The notes: a model not told the origin generated them from the letters alone. Positions 23,294 to 34,942 are shown, numbered from the stretch's first letter. The stretch: 64,000 bases of DNA from Lolium rigidum (GCF_022539505.1 NC_061512.1:253782510-253846509), one strand, 5' to 3'. Translations and numbers: made by a program.

Positions 23294-23480
23294 ACCTGTC
23301 GAAGCAAGATCGGTCATCGGCAGATCCAATCATGACACCGCGACTTCACCGGCGACTTCATCAGCAACTTCATCGACACCGTCATCGCCGAACCTGGGAA
23401 GCCCGATTCGGTTCGGCTCCTATGAGTTCACCCCACACAGCGATTCTTCCCGCTCAAACTTCTCAGATCTACAAGGAAAC

Positions 23481-26400
23481 ATGGAGATGACATTCGGCAG
23501 CGTCCACTACAACGTCAACGCAGAAGGAATCCTTCGACTGCTGGAATCGCCCACTTCCGGATCGATGAGTCCAAGCGCGTCATCACTCGACCTTTCGGCT
23601 GGCCTAACAGGCTCGACGAGGTTACCCGCACCCTCGACTCCCCGTTCCGTGTCTTTGATGTCGGTAGGATCTGACGATCCGACATCTTCGGAGTTAACTT
23701 CGTACTATTGCTTGAACTGCGACACCAGGCACGGGCTGGGATCGAGCGACACGCCGTTCATCTGCAATGCCCAGTATTCATCGGGAGAGGACAGTATCGA
23801 CAGCATCGTCCAAGGAACTACCCGAAGAACGGCGCACCATCAGGTCTGTGTCGCCAATAACACAGGAAACGCAAGGCACAGAGGAAACGGAGACCACACC
23901 CCTCGTTCTAGTAGGCGGGCGAGCTTCGACAACAGCGCCAGCAACCACGACAGCGATTACACCATCGCAGACGAGGAGTGGGCAGCCGCCAGGGCAGCAG
24001 TACTCAACAACACACCGCTCCCCGCGAGAACCTCGGTCGGAACCCTCAATGCTTATCGCTCTATACTAGAGAAAAATCGAGAGCACTCGTCAAAGGAACA
24101 AGCCTCTCTCGAGAGACGCCTATCTGCGGCGGATCGATCCGGTGAGCGGCGAAGAGGCTCGCAGGCGAGCGCCTCTCGAAATACTCAAGGGACGAGGAAA
24201 GCACGAGTCGAGACTGTCCGGGCTCTCGGAAGATGATGCCGGAGAAATCACGTCAAACCTGACCAAGTCCTTTATGACTACGGACACCGCAGGCATGCCA
24301 CGACCGAAAACCGTTGCAGGAGCAACTGCCAACCTTGTTGCATACCTCATCAACCAACGTCCCGAAGGGTCCATGGCTCAAGCTCATCGAGGCGCCCTGG
24401 AAAGTCTCGCGATACTGGGAAATAATCTCGTTCCACAAAAGGAGAAAATCACGCTGCAGGGCAGCGGCTCGAAGCATCATGCGAGAGACGCTCGGGATGA
24501 AATCACCCAGAGCAAGATCGACAAAGCAAGGCGACGACGCGCCGCTAGGAACGAGAACGACAGCGATTCTTCGGATGAGGATTAGGAGTACGACAGCGAG
24601 CTCAGGGGAGCCGACTGTTTAAGTCACAGAATCCGCGAGGCAATGCCGCCCAGGAAGTTCAAGCCTACGCCTACCGACACTGCCAAATACGATGGGCAGC
24701 AAGAGCCAAGATCTTGGATAGATGATTACCTGCAAACTGTAATACTACATAAGGGGAACCAAATAGCGGCAATGCAATGCTTACAGCTCTATCTCAAAGA
24801 TTCAGCGCGAGCCTGGCTAAGGGGGCTGCCGAAGGGTTCCATCAAATCATGGGACGATCTAGTAGACGCCTTCGTTGCCAATTTCCAAACAACGTACAAG
24901 AGACCCGTCGGGATTGAGGAGTTACGGAACTGCCAGCAGAAGCAGAAGGAGTCGATGCGTTCATACATCGGGAGATTCACCAAACTCCTAAATGCTGCCG
25001 AAGATGTGTCTGTCGACAGAGCAATTGACGGTTTCAGCGACGGCGTCCGGCGTGAAAGTTACATAGAGGAACTCGGGCGTAAAAAGCCTAAAACCATAAC
25101 CAAGTTAATGGAAATCGCCAACAGCTGGGCTGATGGCGAGGACAACGTGCGAAGGCCACGACAGCGCAGTGACGACGAAGACGATGACCAGCCGAAGCAC
25201 GATTCGGGTGGCCGAAGGGATCGCCACAAGAGAAGGAAGAACCGCAACTATGATGACAACAACCTGGTAGCCGCAGGGTACTCTGATCGGCAGGATGATC
25301 GGTATGACGATAGAAGAGACGATCGACAGGACGGTAATCGGAACAACTCCGGGAACCGTGGCAATTATAAACCCCGGCAGCAGAGGGCCCCCGAACTGCC
25401 TTACGCTGAGCAGATCAACGCTCCCGTTACCTGCACTCGTATACCGATTCTAAGGATGGGAAAACGAAGTCGAGTCACCTACTCGGGGACCGTCGGCGGT
25501 TCATTGACATGCGTAAACTCATCCGAGCAGGGAGGCCAGCAACCGCTACCACCACCACCTCCACCCCCACCGCAGCACCAAGTCCAGCAGGCTCAACCTC
25601 ATCAACCCAACGAGGCGTTTCCACCACCACGGGGGCAGATGAGCATGATCCATAGGATAGGTGTCTCAAGAAGAGAGATGAAGAAGCTCACCCGAGAGAT
25701 TAACCTGGCAGAAAGCATCATGGCAAACATCCCGGAGTATGTCGAGTGGTCCTCTCAGAACATTACGTTCAGTCGAGCAGATCACCCGATGACCATACCA
25801 AAACCGGGACACGCTGCCTTAGTAGTCGAAGCAAAAATCGGGGGATTCAACATGAGCAAAGTTTTCATGGATGGTGGAAGCGGATTAAACCTGATATTCG
25901 TCGACACAATCAAAAGTATGGGGATCACCATGAAGATGCTAGAAGAAACAGATACCTGCTTCCATGGGATTCTCCCAAGCCGCACCGGGCTACTCTCTTG
26001 GCAAAATTTACCCGAACATCGTCTTTGGTAAAACCGACAATTTCGGGAAGGAGAAGATCGAGTTTGAGGTAGTGAGCTGGGAGTCACGAGTATCACGCCA
26101 TACTCGGGAGACCAGCTTATGCCAAGTTCATGGCTGTGCCGCATTATGCATACCTCAAGCTGAAAATGCCTGGGAACAACGGGACGAACATCACAGTCTA
26201 TGGAAGTTTCTCACGATCGGACAATTGTGACCGCGACTTTCAAAGGATTGCTGCCAAGTTCGGGTCACAACGAGAAACTGTCGACCCCCTGCCCAAGCTG
26301 TTGATACAAGAAATCAAGGAGGAAACACATGTCAGGGAAACTAAGAAGAAGCCAGCCGACCTTGCTCTTGAAGCTTCGGCAGCAGAAGCTTCGGCAGCAG

Positions 26401-26570
26401 CAGAAGCTTCGGCAGCAGCAAAAGCTTCGGCAGCGGACGGCGTAGAAGGCACTGGAGACAGCAAGACGATGGCAATCATTGCCCAGACCCCTGGTGAAGT
26501 CAACAACGCCGCGGCAACCACTAACGTGGTGAAAAATCCAGAAGATGGGAAGAACCCCTTCCTTGCTTAA
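23481..26570 (+). pseudogene. gag with partial protease (Ty3/Gypsy, Tat-like)
   Basis: This encodes the capsid polyprotein of the element and part of its aspartic protease. The N-terminal section (23481-24236) is low-complexity. It is continued in another frame from 24142, where an in-frame TAG at 24583 interrupts the protein, and the same frame resumes at 24643. The Retrotrans_gag core is at about 24670-25100 (PRSWIDDYLQ, LYLKDSARAWLRGLP, WDDLVDAFVANFQTTY, CQQKQKESMRSYIGRFTKL). A charged Arg/Asp-rich tail and a poly-Pro tract (about 25550) follow. Residues VFMDGGSGLNLIF (about 25863) look like the protease active site in the DGG form. A frame change near 25980 moves the sequence to the frame of 26130-26570. 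That part ends in an Ala/Ser/Glu repeat (ASAAE units, 26370-26438) and then a stop. No reverse transcriptase follows. Confidence 0.8.
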
Positions 26571-27241
26571 GCAATTTATTAGCGTTTAATTTTTTCCCTT
26601 ATATCAACAGGGCCTTCCTTTTCGCCCTCTAGTCTCGTGCTTACCTTATTAATGAGAACTTAAGTTTCGATCCTTTGTTAAGCATTGCAGTATTTCAAAA
26701 ACATCTAAGCCGCATCACTATGCAAACATAGTACGAGGCAGAAGATCGTGCTCCAAAAGAAAAGCCTCTACGAGTGCTAAAAGGTACAAAACAAACAAAG
26801 GTGTTAACCTTTCCCTTTGCTATAGATGCCTCTACGAGTGCCGAAAATAGCAAGAATTTTGGACACACATACAACCCACGTTCGATATTCTACTTATGGT
26901 AATATCAAAGAACAACGGGCTCATCGGCAGAATCATTGCACCCGAAAAATTCGGGAATGACTGTCGCAACATACATCGGTTGAAAGCAAAGTTGCGCATA
27001 CAACGGGTTTAGCAAGACCTGCAACACGAGCTGATCACTCAAACGTTTGCTGACCAACGAATACAAAAAATTCTCAAACGGGCAATTAAGATTTGCTCCT
27101 TCAAAAATTGCCAACGGCACCACTACGGTAAAAGTACATATACATGTATCTACCGAATAAGAATTCTTGGCTCATCAATCCAAACACTTGGGTAAAACAG
27201 TCAAAACGACCTATTTACAAAAGCAACCCTAATCCACGAAG

Positions 27242-30200
27242 TCAACCTTGTGGAGCTTCTCTTTCTTCAGGTACCCTCGAATGCCCTTCAAGCTTGTCGA
27301 CGATTATATTGGCAGGAAGCAATACCCTCGGATACAAAGTATCGAAGTCACCAACAGCGTTGGCAATAGCAAGCAGATCCACCGAGGGGTACCGTGCAAG
27401 CACAAGGGCAAGCGTCAACCTGGCCCCTGCGAAAACCTGAGCTCGTACCAAGTCCTGAATCTTTTTGGCGTTCCCAAACTCAGACATCAAAGACAGCAGC
27501 GTAGGGGGAACTGCGTTTAAAGGGAACATCGCCTTCCACACCACCCTCATAGCTCTGTAGCACTTTTCGAAGAAATGATGGACTTGCTGAACCCGATCCT
27601 GAAATTTTGCGACAGCCGAAGCCTTCGAGTGTTCCCGCCAGAAAATCTCTTCGGATGAGGATAGCTGGGTTAAAGCATGCACTCGCTCGTGAATCCGCTT
27701 GTTCTCTTCCGCTCGGTTCAAAGCTATGACTGGCAAAGGAATCAACAAAAGATCAGACAAGGCGTTGTTGACAAAAGGACAATGGAATCGGAAGCTTACG
27801 GTTAAAACTCTCGGTAGCTTTATGTAGCTCGGTAAGAGCGTACCGCTCCACTTCGGCTGCAATCTCGCTCTTCTTATTGATAATAGCAGCTAAAGCATAA
27901 GTGCTCGCGCAGGTCCTTTTCCATCCGAGTGATCCGATCCTTCATACGCCGGATCCGATCACCCTCAGGAAGAACACCCGAAGAGTCTTCGACAAATGAG
28001 GGCACTGGGAAAACCTGCAGGAAACAACGTTAAAAAGGATGACGGATATGGCTAAGTTGAGCATCCGAAGTAACTCCCATCGGGAGAAGTGCAAGTAGAA
28101 ATATCATAACAAAGGTGTGCTAGCAACATTGCTAGCACGGAGTTTATTACAAGCATAAGTTTTGCATCATTACAATGTTTCGTATCAGCTCAAGGAGCTG
28201 GCGAGCACAAGTAAGGGCAGACGATTTAAAGGTGCTTAAGTCAAAAAACTGCCCGTCTTGCTCTTTCGGCAGCTCCTTAGTCATTTCTTCGATGTCACCC
28301 TTAAAGCCGTAACCCATCATAAGCTGGAAGGCAAGGAGGGCACCAAAGGTGCGCGAAGTACGCTTGAATACCTCGATAACCTCCTTGGTGTCAACCGCGA
28401 AGGCATCGATCAGCTGCCCCAGAGTTTTGTCCTGCTTGATCTTGGGAAAAATCATCAGGTGCATCCGCGCCAGGGCACCTTTTCCTTTTTCAAGAAGCTC
28501 CCGCGTAAGCTGGTGGGAGGCGAGAGCCATTGGCACACCATTTGCCGGAGAATTGTTTGGAACTTTGTCCAAGGCGGCAGCAGGAATGTTGGCGGCCTCT
28601 GCAAGAAAGTGAATTGGAAAAGATCATTGATAAAGGAACAAATCCATAAGAATAATAATCGACAGAGATGTATGAAAAAGCTTACCAAGTAGAGCCAAAG
28701 AAGATTGGCGAAGGAGTTCATCCCTTTCGGCTGCTTGAGCTTCGGCAGCCAACCTTGACGCTTCCTCCTCCTTCAGCTTTTCCTTCAGCTTACCCAGCTC
28801 CTCCTTCAGGGAATCAATTTCTTGGTGGGCTTGGCAGCTATCTTGACTGCGCCTTCCAGCTTCGAGGAAGAGGATTCGACTTCCCTCTGCAGTCGAACCT
28901 TGTCTGCCTCCAGAGAAGTGAACTGGGAAGCGAAGGCCTCCAAAGAGGAAATAACACCTCGGAGATCCTTAAGGGAAAAAGGATGTTTTGCGAAGAATCG
29001 TCAGAAAAGGCACATTTCAGGAAATCCACGATGTATTTAAAAAAAAGGACTTACAGAAGGAGGAGTCGTGGTGGCGGCAGGAGCATCTTTTCCCTTGGAA
29101 AGGGAAGAAGCAGTCGACGCCTGAGCAGTGGGAGCTTCCTTAGGAGCTGAAGCTTCGGAAGCAGCAGCGACCGGTGGGATAGCATCAGATCTAGCCTTCT
29201 TAGGCGGAGGCTCAGCGAAATCTTCGTCACTATAAAAAGGAAATGGTCGACAGAAGTTACGAAAGGAATGCAAAGAATTAAGGGACAAGCTAAGGCATCA
29301 GAGAAAAAAGAGTTTACATGTCAAAGAGATCGTCTTCATCGGCAAAGCCGCCGGTTGATCTCTTCGCGGGCGAAGCCCTGGTCGCCTCCACAGCTGCATT
29401 AACAAAGGCATCACAATCAGCGTCATCGTTGCGCACTGATCCCTCTGTATCGCAAGCATCGTCGGCTGAAGGAGGAAGGACGGTGTGAACAGTTTCAGAG
29501 TCTATCGGATCGTCACGCTCACTCTCTGGGCTTGCGTGCTCGACAGCGGGAAAATCAACAGGAACTGAGGAGCCTCTTCCCTCAGAAATATCATTTTGCG
29601 AATCATGTAAGTTTCCAGAGGCTATAGGGGCCTGTCGAAAAGAAGAACAAGTAAGAATAAAAGCAATCATACTAGCTAAGTGAAAATAGTATGGTAAGGA
29701 CGTCAAGAGGAGGTTACCTCTGGTGGCGGATGATCAGCATCAAGAGGAGTATAAGAAGATACCAGCGGGATCGAGTCTTCCTGGCTAAAGGAAGTAAGAC
29801 GACGGACTTCATCAAGCAACTCTTTTTCCGACAGATCGGCAGCGTTGATCCTGGTTTCATCCTTTGGACCTGAGTACGACCACATCGGGTGAACTCTGGC
29901 CATGACTGGTTGGACTCGACGCTTCAAGAACACCGCTGCCACCTCTGTGCCAACCATAGTTTGGCCATCGGCCTCTTTGATTCGAAGAAATTTGGCAAAT
30001 AATTCCTCGGCTGCTACTTTTTCGTCGGGTGAGAGAATGTTCTTCCAAGAATTCTTGGGCTTGGCTTCGGAGACATCGGCAAAGCGAGGAAGTTGAGATT
30101 CGGGTGACAGGGAATCCTTAACGTAAAACCATTTCAGCCTCCACCCTTGCACAGATTCTCGCATTGGAAAATTGAAGTAATTAACCTCTGAACGGGCTAC

Positions 30201-30740
30201 AAACCCTACTCCCCCGGTGACAAAAAATCCATTACTACTGCTGTATCTCTTCACATAGAAGATCTTTTTCCACAGTCCGAAGTGAGGTTTGATACCCAGA
30301 AACGCCTCGCAAAGGGTGATGAACACAACAACGTGGAGGATTGAGTTGGGAGTGAGTTGCCATAATTGGATTTCTTAAGTTCGCAGGAGATGGAGGAGGA
30401 ATTCATGAGCGGGAAGCGAAAGACCTCGATACAGGAACGATAAGAACATCACAGTAAAGCCAGCAGGGGGATTAGGCCGAGAAATCGCACCTGGAAAGAT
30501 CACATTCCCCTCGTCGGAGGAGATTAATCCAAGGCTTCGGGATCTCTTTTCGTCACGCTTGGTGACGGTCGACGCTACCCAATCTCCGGGCTTGGCCACC
30601 GAGCTTGGCGGCGCTGGCGGGGCCGGAGTTGGGAGAGGAGCGCTCGGGGCGCTTCCCTTCGGAAGAGTCGAGGAGGATTTGGCGGCGGCGCCTCCGCTAG
30701 TAGAACTGGTGGCGGCAGTAACGCCCTTCTTCTTCACCAT
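27242..30740 (-). pseudogene. Spliced antisense gene of the Tat-like element (gypsy-type transposon domain plus coiled coil)
   Basis: The gene reads opposite to gag. From ATG at 30740: an Ala/Ser/Pro-rich start, then a domain resembling Pfam 'putative gypsy type transposon' (PF04195), with FTVMFLSFLYRGLSLPAHEF, ILHVVVFITLCEAFLGIKPH and FYVKRYSSSNGFFVTGGVG (30480-30200). One in-frame stop (TAA at 30375-30377) breaks it where relatives have Tyr. Plausible introns follow: donor after PPPE (about 29716) with acceptor near 29634, then donor after LFDM (about 29315) with acceptor near 29232. An acidic exon with PPPKKARSD (about 29230-29055) is followed by coiled-coil-rich exons (about 28960-28690) and 28572-28147. 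A last segment, 27862-27242 (with IHERVHALTQL and ARYPSVDLL), is probably its C-terminal exon group. Antisense ORFs of this kind are known from Tat-lineage elements, and their role is unknown. Confidence 0.7.
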
Positions 30741-31168
30741 TGTGAGATCCGGGGAAAATCGGAAAAATAAGTGGTGGCGGTGCAGCAGCAGCGAAGGGAG
30801 GAAGAAGGAGGAGAACGAAGAGATGCTACGGAAAATGTGGAAGAGGACTAGGGATTTTTTCGCCCTTTGGAGATCTTAAGGGGACTTGAGAGTTGAGTGG
30901 GGCACGTGTCGTTGCCTCCGATCCGTTCAGAAATTTTTTCTATTGAAGGTTACATAAATCGAGGAGACACCTTGATGACTGTGCGTGAAGGGCCAGACAA
31001 AAAAAAAGAATAGGCCCAGCCGGTTACGTCCTGTCCGTCAGAATCAAGGTGTCAGCAGAGCGTCATCAATGACGTCATGAAAAAACTAGAAGCATTCGAA
31101 GGAAAAATAAAAAGTTATCGGATGAAAAATTTGAGTCTAAGCACAGACTAAGAAGCATCCGCACTTAT

Positions 31169-31708
31169 ACTCGGGGGCTACTCCCATCGGGAGCGCTGAC
31201 GCGCACCCGATAAAAAGAAGACTTGAATAAAGGGACAGTTGTTCGGGTCTGCGCTCGGTTGCAAACACCCGTGCCCAGACTCGGGGGCTACTCCCATCGG
31301 GAGCGCTGACGCACACCCGATAGAACTTTTTTGCACTCCAGGATCATGCCCGGGGACTTGATTCTGTGTAGGGTAACGTTGTTTTGTCATCGGCAGTTAA
31401 CCAAAAAAAGTTGGGCACGTTACTTATCATCCCTTGTATGAGGAAAATATATCGGATGTATACGGAGACTTACAGAAAAAACTTCGGCAGAGTAAAACAT
31501 TCGAGTGGTTCAACTTGAGTCTACGCACGGATTACAAGCATCCGTACCTAGACTCGGGGCTACTCCCATCGGGAGCGCTGACGCGCACCCGACAGAAGAA
31601 GATGATGCAGATTTAAGAAGAACAAGAACAATCAAGGAGAAGAACCTTGGGAGGAGGTATGCTTTAGTCTCTACCCGAACTACCTTCGGCTAGACACTCG
31701 GGGGCTAC
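31169..31708 (+). repeat. Four copies of a polypurine-tract-like unit
   Basis: ACTCGGGGGCTACTCCCATC followed by GGGAGCGCTGACGC occurs at 31169-31210, 31279-31320 and 31552-31592 (one G fewer). A fourth, shorter copy (ACTCGGGGGCTAC, 31696-31708) directly abuts the 3' LTR and is the functional polypurine tract position. Confidence 0.8.
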
Positions 31709-32252
31709 TGACGTGGGCATTACCCTTCGGGTAACCAATGTTGCCCTACCCTATATTTCCTAGTAGGAGGCCCATGAAGACACACGGTGGCGAGATGGGC
31801 CGCCAGGACGATGCAACGGAAGATACCTTGGAGTACAAGACACGAAAGGAACCGAACAAGGAAAGCTTAGAGATAGATCTACTGAAAACCCAGTCGTACT
31901 CGATTAGACCTCTTGAGACCTGGCCTCCTATATAAAGGCCAGGAGAGGGGCTGTCGAGGGACATAACCAATCTTAGCGATCTTAGCCAGCAGAAGCTTAA
32001 AGCTAAGTTACCCTAGCGCTTAGCCAAACTCGACGAGATCTCAGCCGAACTATTCGGCACCCCATTGTAACCCATCATAATCATAATCAAGAACAGACAG
32101 GAAGGACGTAAGGGTTTTACCTCATCGAGGGCCCCGAACCTGGGTAAATCGCTCTCCCCGCTTGTCTGTGAACCGATGTCTCGTGTCAGCTTGCAGGATT
32201 CCACCAACCCTAAGCCCCTATCGGAGGGCATTGCCGAGGAGCACCCTCGACA
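31709..32252 (+). repeat. 3' LTR of the 22728-32252 element
   Basis: 544 bp, ends CACCCTCGACA, followed by the target duplication CCCGC. Confidence 0.93.
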
Positions 32253-33887
32253 CCCGCATCCTGTTCGACGAAATGGCGCCGCCTGCCCCGACGATGGACG
32301 ACCCGGTACGTGAGCTCTGCCAATGTGTGTGAGTGTCGTGTATCATGCGTCTGATGTCCGGTCATTCGTAGGACTATTGGAAGGACCGCCATGAGTTAGA
32401 AATGCATCCAGGCCATTATCTACGGTGGCGGCTTCGTTCGCGGTGATCGGGATAGGACTGGCCCGCATCATGACTGGGCAGCAACGCAAGATGCGGAGGA
32501 CATCGAAACCGCACGGTTGTTCGCCACCCAGCAGAAGCAGCCAACACCCGTGTCCGTCGACGACTTCGACGACGCGCCAACACAGCCTGACATTGCTACG
32601 AAGAAGAAGGGGGAGAGCCGCAGGACACAAGGCTTCGTCGATGACGAGGATAAGTGTTTGTGCGAAGCGTGGCTGGCAACGAGCAATGATTGTATTAATG
32701 GCGCGCAGCAAAAGGGCAAGGTCTATTGGGCCAAGGTCTTGCAGCAGTACAACGAGACCAGGATGCACCCGCCCTACCATATCACAAGCCCTCAGACGGA
32801 AGAGTCCCTCCGAAAAAGATGGAACTACATCAAACTAGAGACAAGCAAGTTCTGCTCGGCGGTCGAACATGCTATTAACAACTCCGTAAGCGGCGCTGGC
32901 GTCAAGACAGTGGTAAACACGATACAATCATCATCATTCTACACTATTTGCATTATTGTATGTACATCATTGGCGGCTATGATTGCAGGTATCCCGCGCC
33001 TTGGAGAAGTTCAGGGCGACGCATAAGAAGGGCTTCCATATGGTCCATTGTTGGGACGTGCTCAAGGACGCCAACAGGTGGATGACAAACTTTGCGTCTT
33101 ACAACGAAGCTGTGAGGAATGGGACAGCGATCAACGTCGACGGCGAAGACGACGATCAAGGCCGTCCAGCCCTTCCACCTCGTCCCCGAGGCCATAAGGC
33201 TACCAAGGCCGATCTAGTCCGAGAGGCGCGGGCCATTGCGTTCACCCAGAGCATGGAGAAGATAATGGTCGACAATCTTGCCGCCTTGGCTGCTAGGGAC
33301 GAGAAGAGGCGTCTGGAAAAAGAGGCCGCAGCTGCCATCTACCACAACCTCGCGAAAGAGGTAATTGAGATCCAAAAGGAAGACGCCGAGGCCAAATTGC
33401 TTGACGCCGAGGCTAGGAGGATGGACGACAAGACCAAGATCCTTGCAGAGGACACTAGGATCATACTAGCGACTTGAGCAGCATCGACGATGACACCATG
33501 GCCTGGTTCATGAAGAGGCGCGCCGAAATCCGCGCGCGAGACGCCTGATCGCCGGCGCGATTGCGCCTAGCACCTTGGCCTCCTTTTGGACATTTTTATT
33601 GCTGTTCAGGCCTTGTTGTGCCCTTTTGGACTCCACTTTGCGCCGTACCATCTACAAAGTGTGATGAAATTGTTTCAGCCCTCAATTTGCAACTGTAAAA
33701 TTTCGTGCAAAGTTGACGCTAGTTCCTCTTTTTTGAATTCTGATTTGCGCCGAAAATGCGTCGTCCCGCTAGAGCCAGCACCAGACGCAAAGGGACGCGC
33801 GACCATTTTCGCGTCCACCAGGTGACGCAAACGGACGCCCGCTGACATTTTGGGTGTCCGAAATGCATCGCGCCGCTGGAGATGCTC

Positions 33888-34255
33888 TAAGCGAAGCAGT
33901 ACTCTCTTTATACTATTTCAGTGCGTTGCAAACTTGCAATGCCTGAAAATGTCGGAGCAAAAGAGGACACACAGCTGAGGATCTACGGTGATGTGACAAC
34001 AAATCCTGGCCCATGGAGATACCCAGGTGACGTGCACCCTCATCAAAGAATATATGTCCTTTTTTTCCTTTCTTTGAACGCACAAAGCATATGTCCTTTT
34101 TTCTACGAGTATTTCTTTCTGTTTCTATAAAGAATCTGTCCTTGAAGACTCGGGAGGGTAATGGATTGTGGTGTCCTACTCGAGTCACGTCGCCATAGAA
34201 GTAATGGCATGGGGGGTGGTGTTGCCTGACCTGCTGCCTTGATGCAACCATATTT
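33888..34255 (+). repeat. Inverted duplication, right arm of copy 1
   Basis: Homologous to the reverse complement of 56412-55795. Shared blocks in order are AAGCAGTACT, TATACTATTT, AATGTCGGA, AAAAGAGG, ATCTACGG, GATGTGACAACAAATCC, TGGAGATACCCAGGTGA, GTGCACCCTCATC, AAAGAATCTGTCCTTG and CTCGGGAGGGTAATG. It begins immediately after the Harbinger terminus. An open stretch from ATG 33939 to a CCAG|GTGACG donor-like site (34026) looks exon-like. The second copy has a 1-bp difference that breaks this frame. Confidence 0.75.
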
Positions 34256-34315
34256 TCCCGACCAGGCAGAAGAAAAAACGCACAACCAACGATATGTCCC
34301 TCTAGACTTCACGTA

Positions 34316-34942
34316 GTGGCTGTTCGAGGAAAACCGGTCGGTTCCTTGGGTAGATGTGGGCCTGCCGGGCGGTGGCTAGTACCTCAATTCCCGGCGTGTC
34401 CCGGTGCCTCCGGTGCCGTGAGAGGGGTGCGAGCGCCAAATCAAGAAATGTCGCCGCAGCTTCGTCCTGCCGCCGGATCTGCGCGAGGATTCACCCTTCA
34501 TCCTCGATTCCTACAACTGGTCTACCTTCGGGACCTGTGAGTTACATGCACCGTCGCGCGGGTTATCTTGGCAACGTGGACTTCTTCAACTTGGAGCGCG
34601 TCGTCTGCCTCGACGGCAACGACGAGGAGGACAAAGACGAATTCCACGGCGCATTGGAGGATGGCTTCCACGACGACCATGAACTCCATCCAGCGAACCT
34701 CATGGAGGAGGAGGGCATCAAAGTGGCCATCGCCCAGAGTGAGCTCGACCAGCTACCTCAATGGGATGGCCTCACCGTCCTACTGGGGCGTTCGTGCAGG
34801 CCCAAGGGAAGCCACTGCCACCTCCGCCGCCTCCTCCCGCCCCTATGCCGCCTCCTCACGCACCAACACCGTCGTCGACGCCTCGGCAGCTTATGCACTC
34901 TTCGTGAACCTCGGCAGCTTATTAACTGAAAAATGCTATTAG
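34316..34942 (+). pseudogene. Grass repeat-borne ORF remnant (acidic, MEEEGIKVAIAQSELDQL)
   Basis: Overlapping frames (34316-34540, 34354-34929, 34568-34942) give pieces of one protein type: a Pro/Arg-rich start, GYLGNVDFFNLERVVCLDG, an Asp/Glu-rich stretch, EEEGIKVAIAQSELDQLPQW, a Pro-rich tract and a tail ending FVNLGSLLTEKCY. Frame changes separate them. Similar acidic 'EEE..AI..S.L' proteins are carried by repeated DNA elements in Triticeae. This comes from memory of the family, not from a search. No catalytic motif is visible. The stretch follows the duplicated arm and is not repeated in the inverted copy. Confidence 0.4.

Larger units (their letters stand above)
22728..32252 (+). mobile_element. 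Complete LTR retrotransposon, Tat-like, pol deleted, with antisense gene
   Basis: LTRs of about 545 bp (22728-23273 and 31709-32252, TGACGTGGGC...CACCCTCxACA) flank the element. The duplication CCCGC lies at 22723-22727 and 32253-32257. The plus strand encodes gag and a partial aspartic protease (23481-26570), but reverse transcriptase, RNase H and integrase are absent. The following 4 kb carry a spliced gene on the minus strand (27242-30740). The 3' end holds repeated purine-tract-like units. The layout (gag, long spacer, antisense ORF, short LTR) fits the Tat lineage of Ty3/Gypsy. The pol fragment at 50344-53475 has the same CTACTCCCATCGGGAG downstream motif and may be from an autonomous relative. 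Confidence 0.93.
14993..33548 (+). pseudogene. Myb-like PIF/Harbinger ORF1 gene, split by two retrotransposons
   Basis: The exon pieces are 14993-15560, 22678-22727 and 32258-32305 (one exon cut by the two LTR elements), 32372-32912 and 32989-33548. Introns are 32306-32371 and 32913-32988, both GT..AG and phase 0. In PIF/Harbinger elements ORF1 is a Myb/trihelix-like DNA-binding partner of the transposase. Visible features are an Ala-rich N-terminus, a basic LSPEEKIIKAAKRRDRRK helix, a GESRRTQGFVDDEDKCLCEA Myb-like segment followed by RKRWNYIKLETSKFC, then KGFHMVHCWDVLKDANRW, and a C-terminal coiled-coil-rich region like the NAM-associated C-terminal domain. The first exon stays open across both insertion sites when they are excised. 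Damage predating or independent of the insertions includes an indel in exon 2 (about 32372-32425) that shifts frame by one, and a 1-bp deletion near 33470 that gives a premature TGA. Without it the frame would run to 33548. Confidence 0.8.
14686..33887 (+). mobile_element. PIF/Harbinger-type element, interrupted by two LTR retrotransposons
   Basis: The left terminus GGGCATCTTCAGCGGCGCAA and the inverse of the right terminus GAGCATCTCCAGCGGCGCGA form imperfect terminal inverted repeats. TAA flanks both ends (14683-14685 and 33888-33890), the TWA-type duplication of PIF/Harbinger elements. Removing the two nested retrotransposons and one target duplication each leaves about 2,555 bp. A second, inner copy of the left terminal motif (CCTCCTCCAGCGGGGCGACG) lies near 14763. 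The only gene is a Myb-like ORF1 (14993-33548). No DDE transposase is present, so the element is non-autonomous. Confidence 0.85.

Noticed and set aside
33990..34013. 2A-like peptide (YGDVTTNPGP) in a short open frame, similar to ribosome-skipping sequences of some non-LTR retrotransposons
   Set aside because: The usual acidic residue (DxExNPGP) is Thr, the duplicated copy at about 56283-56302 reads NPDR in place of NPGP, and no endonuclease or reverse transcriptase follows. Most likely coincidence.
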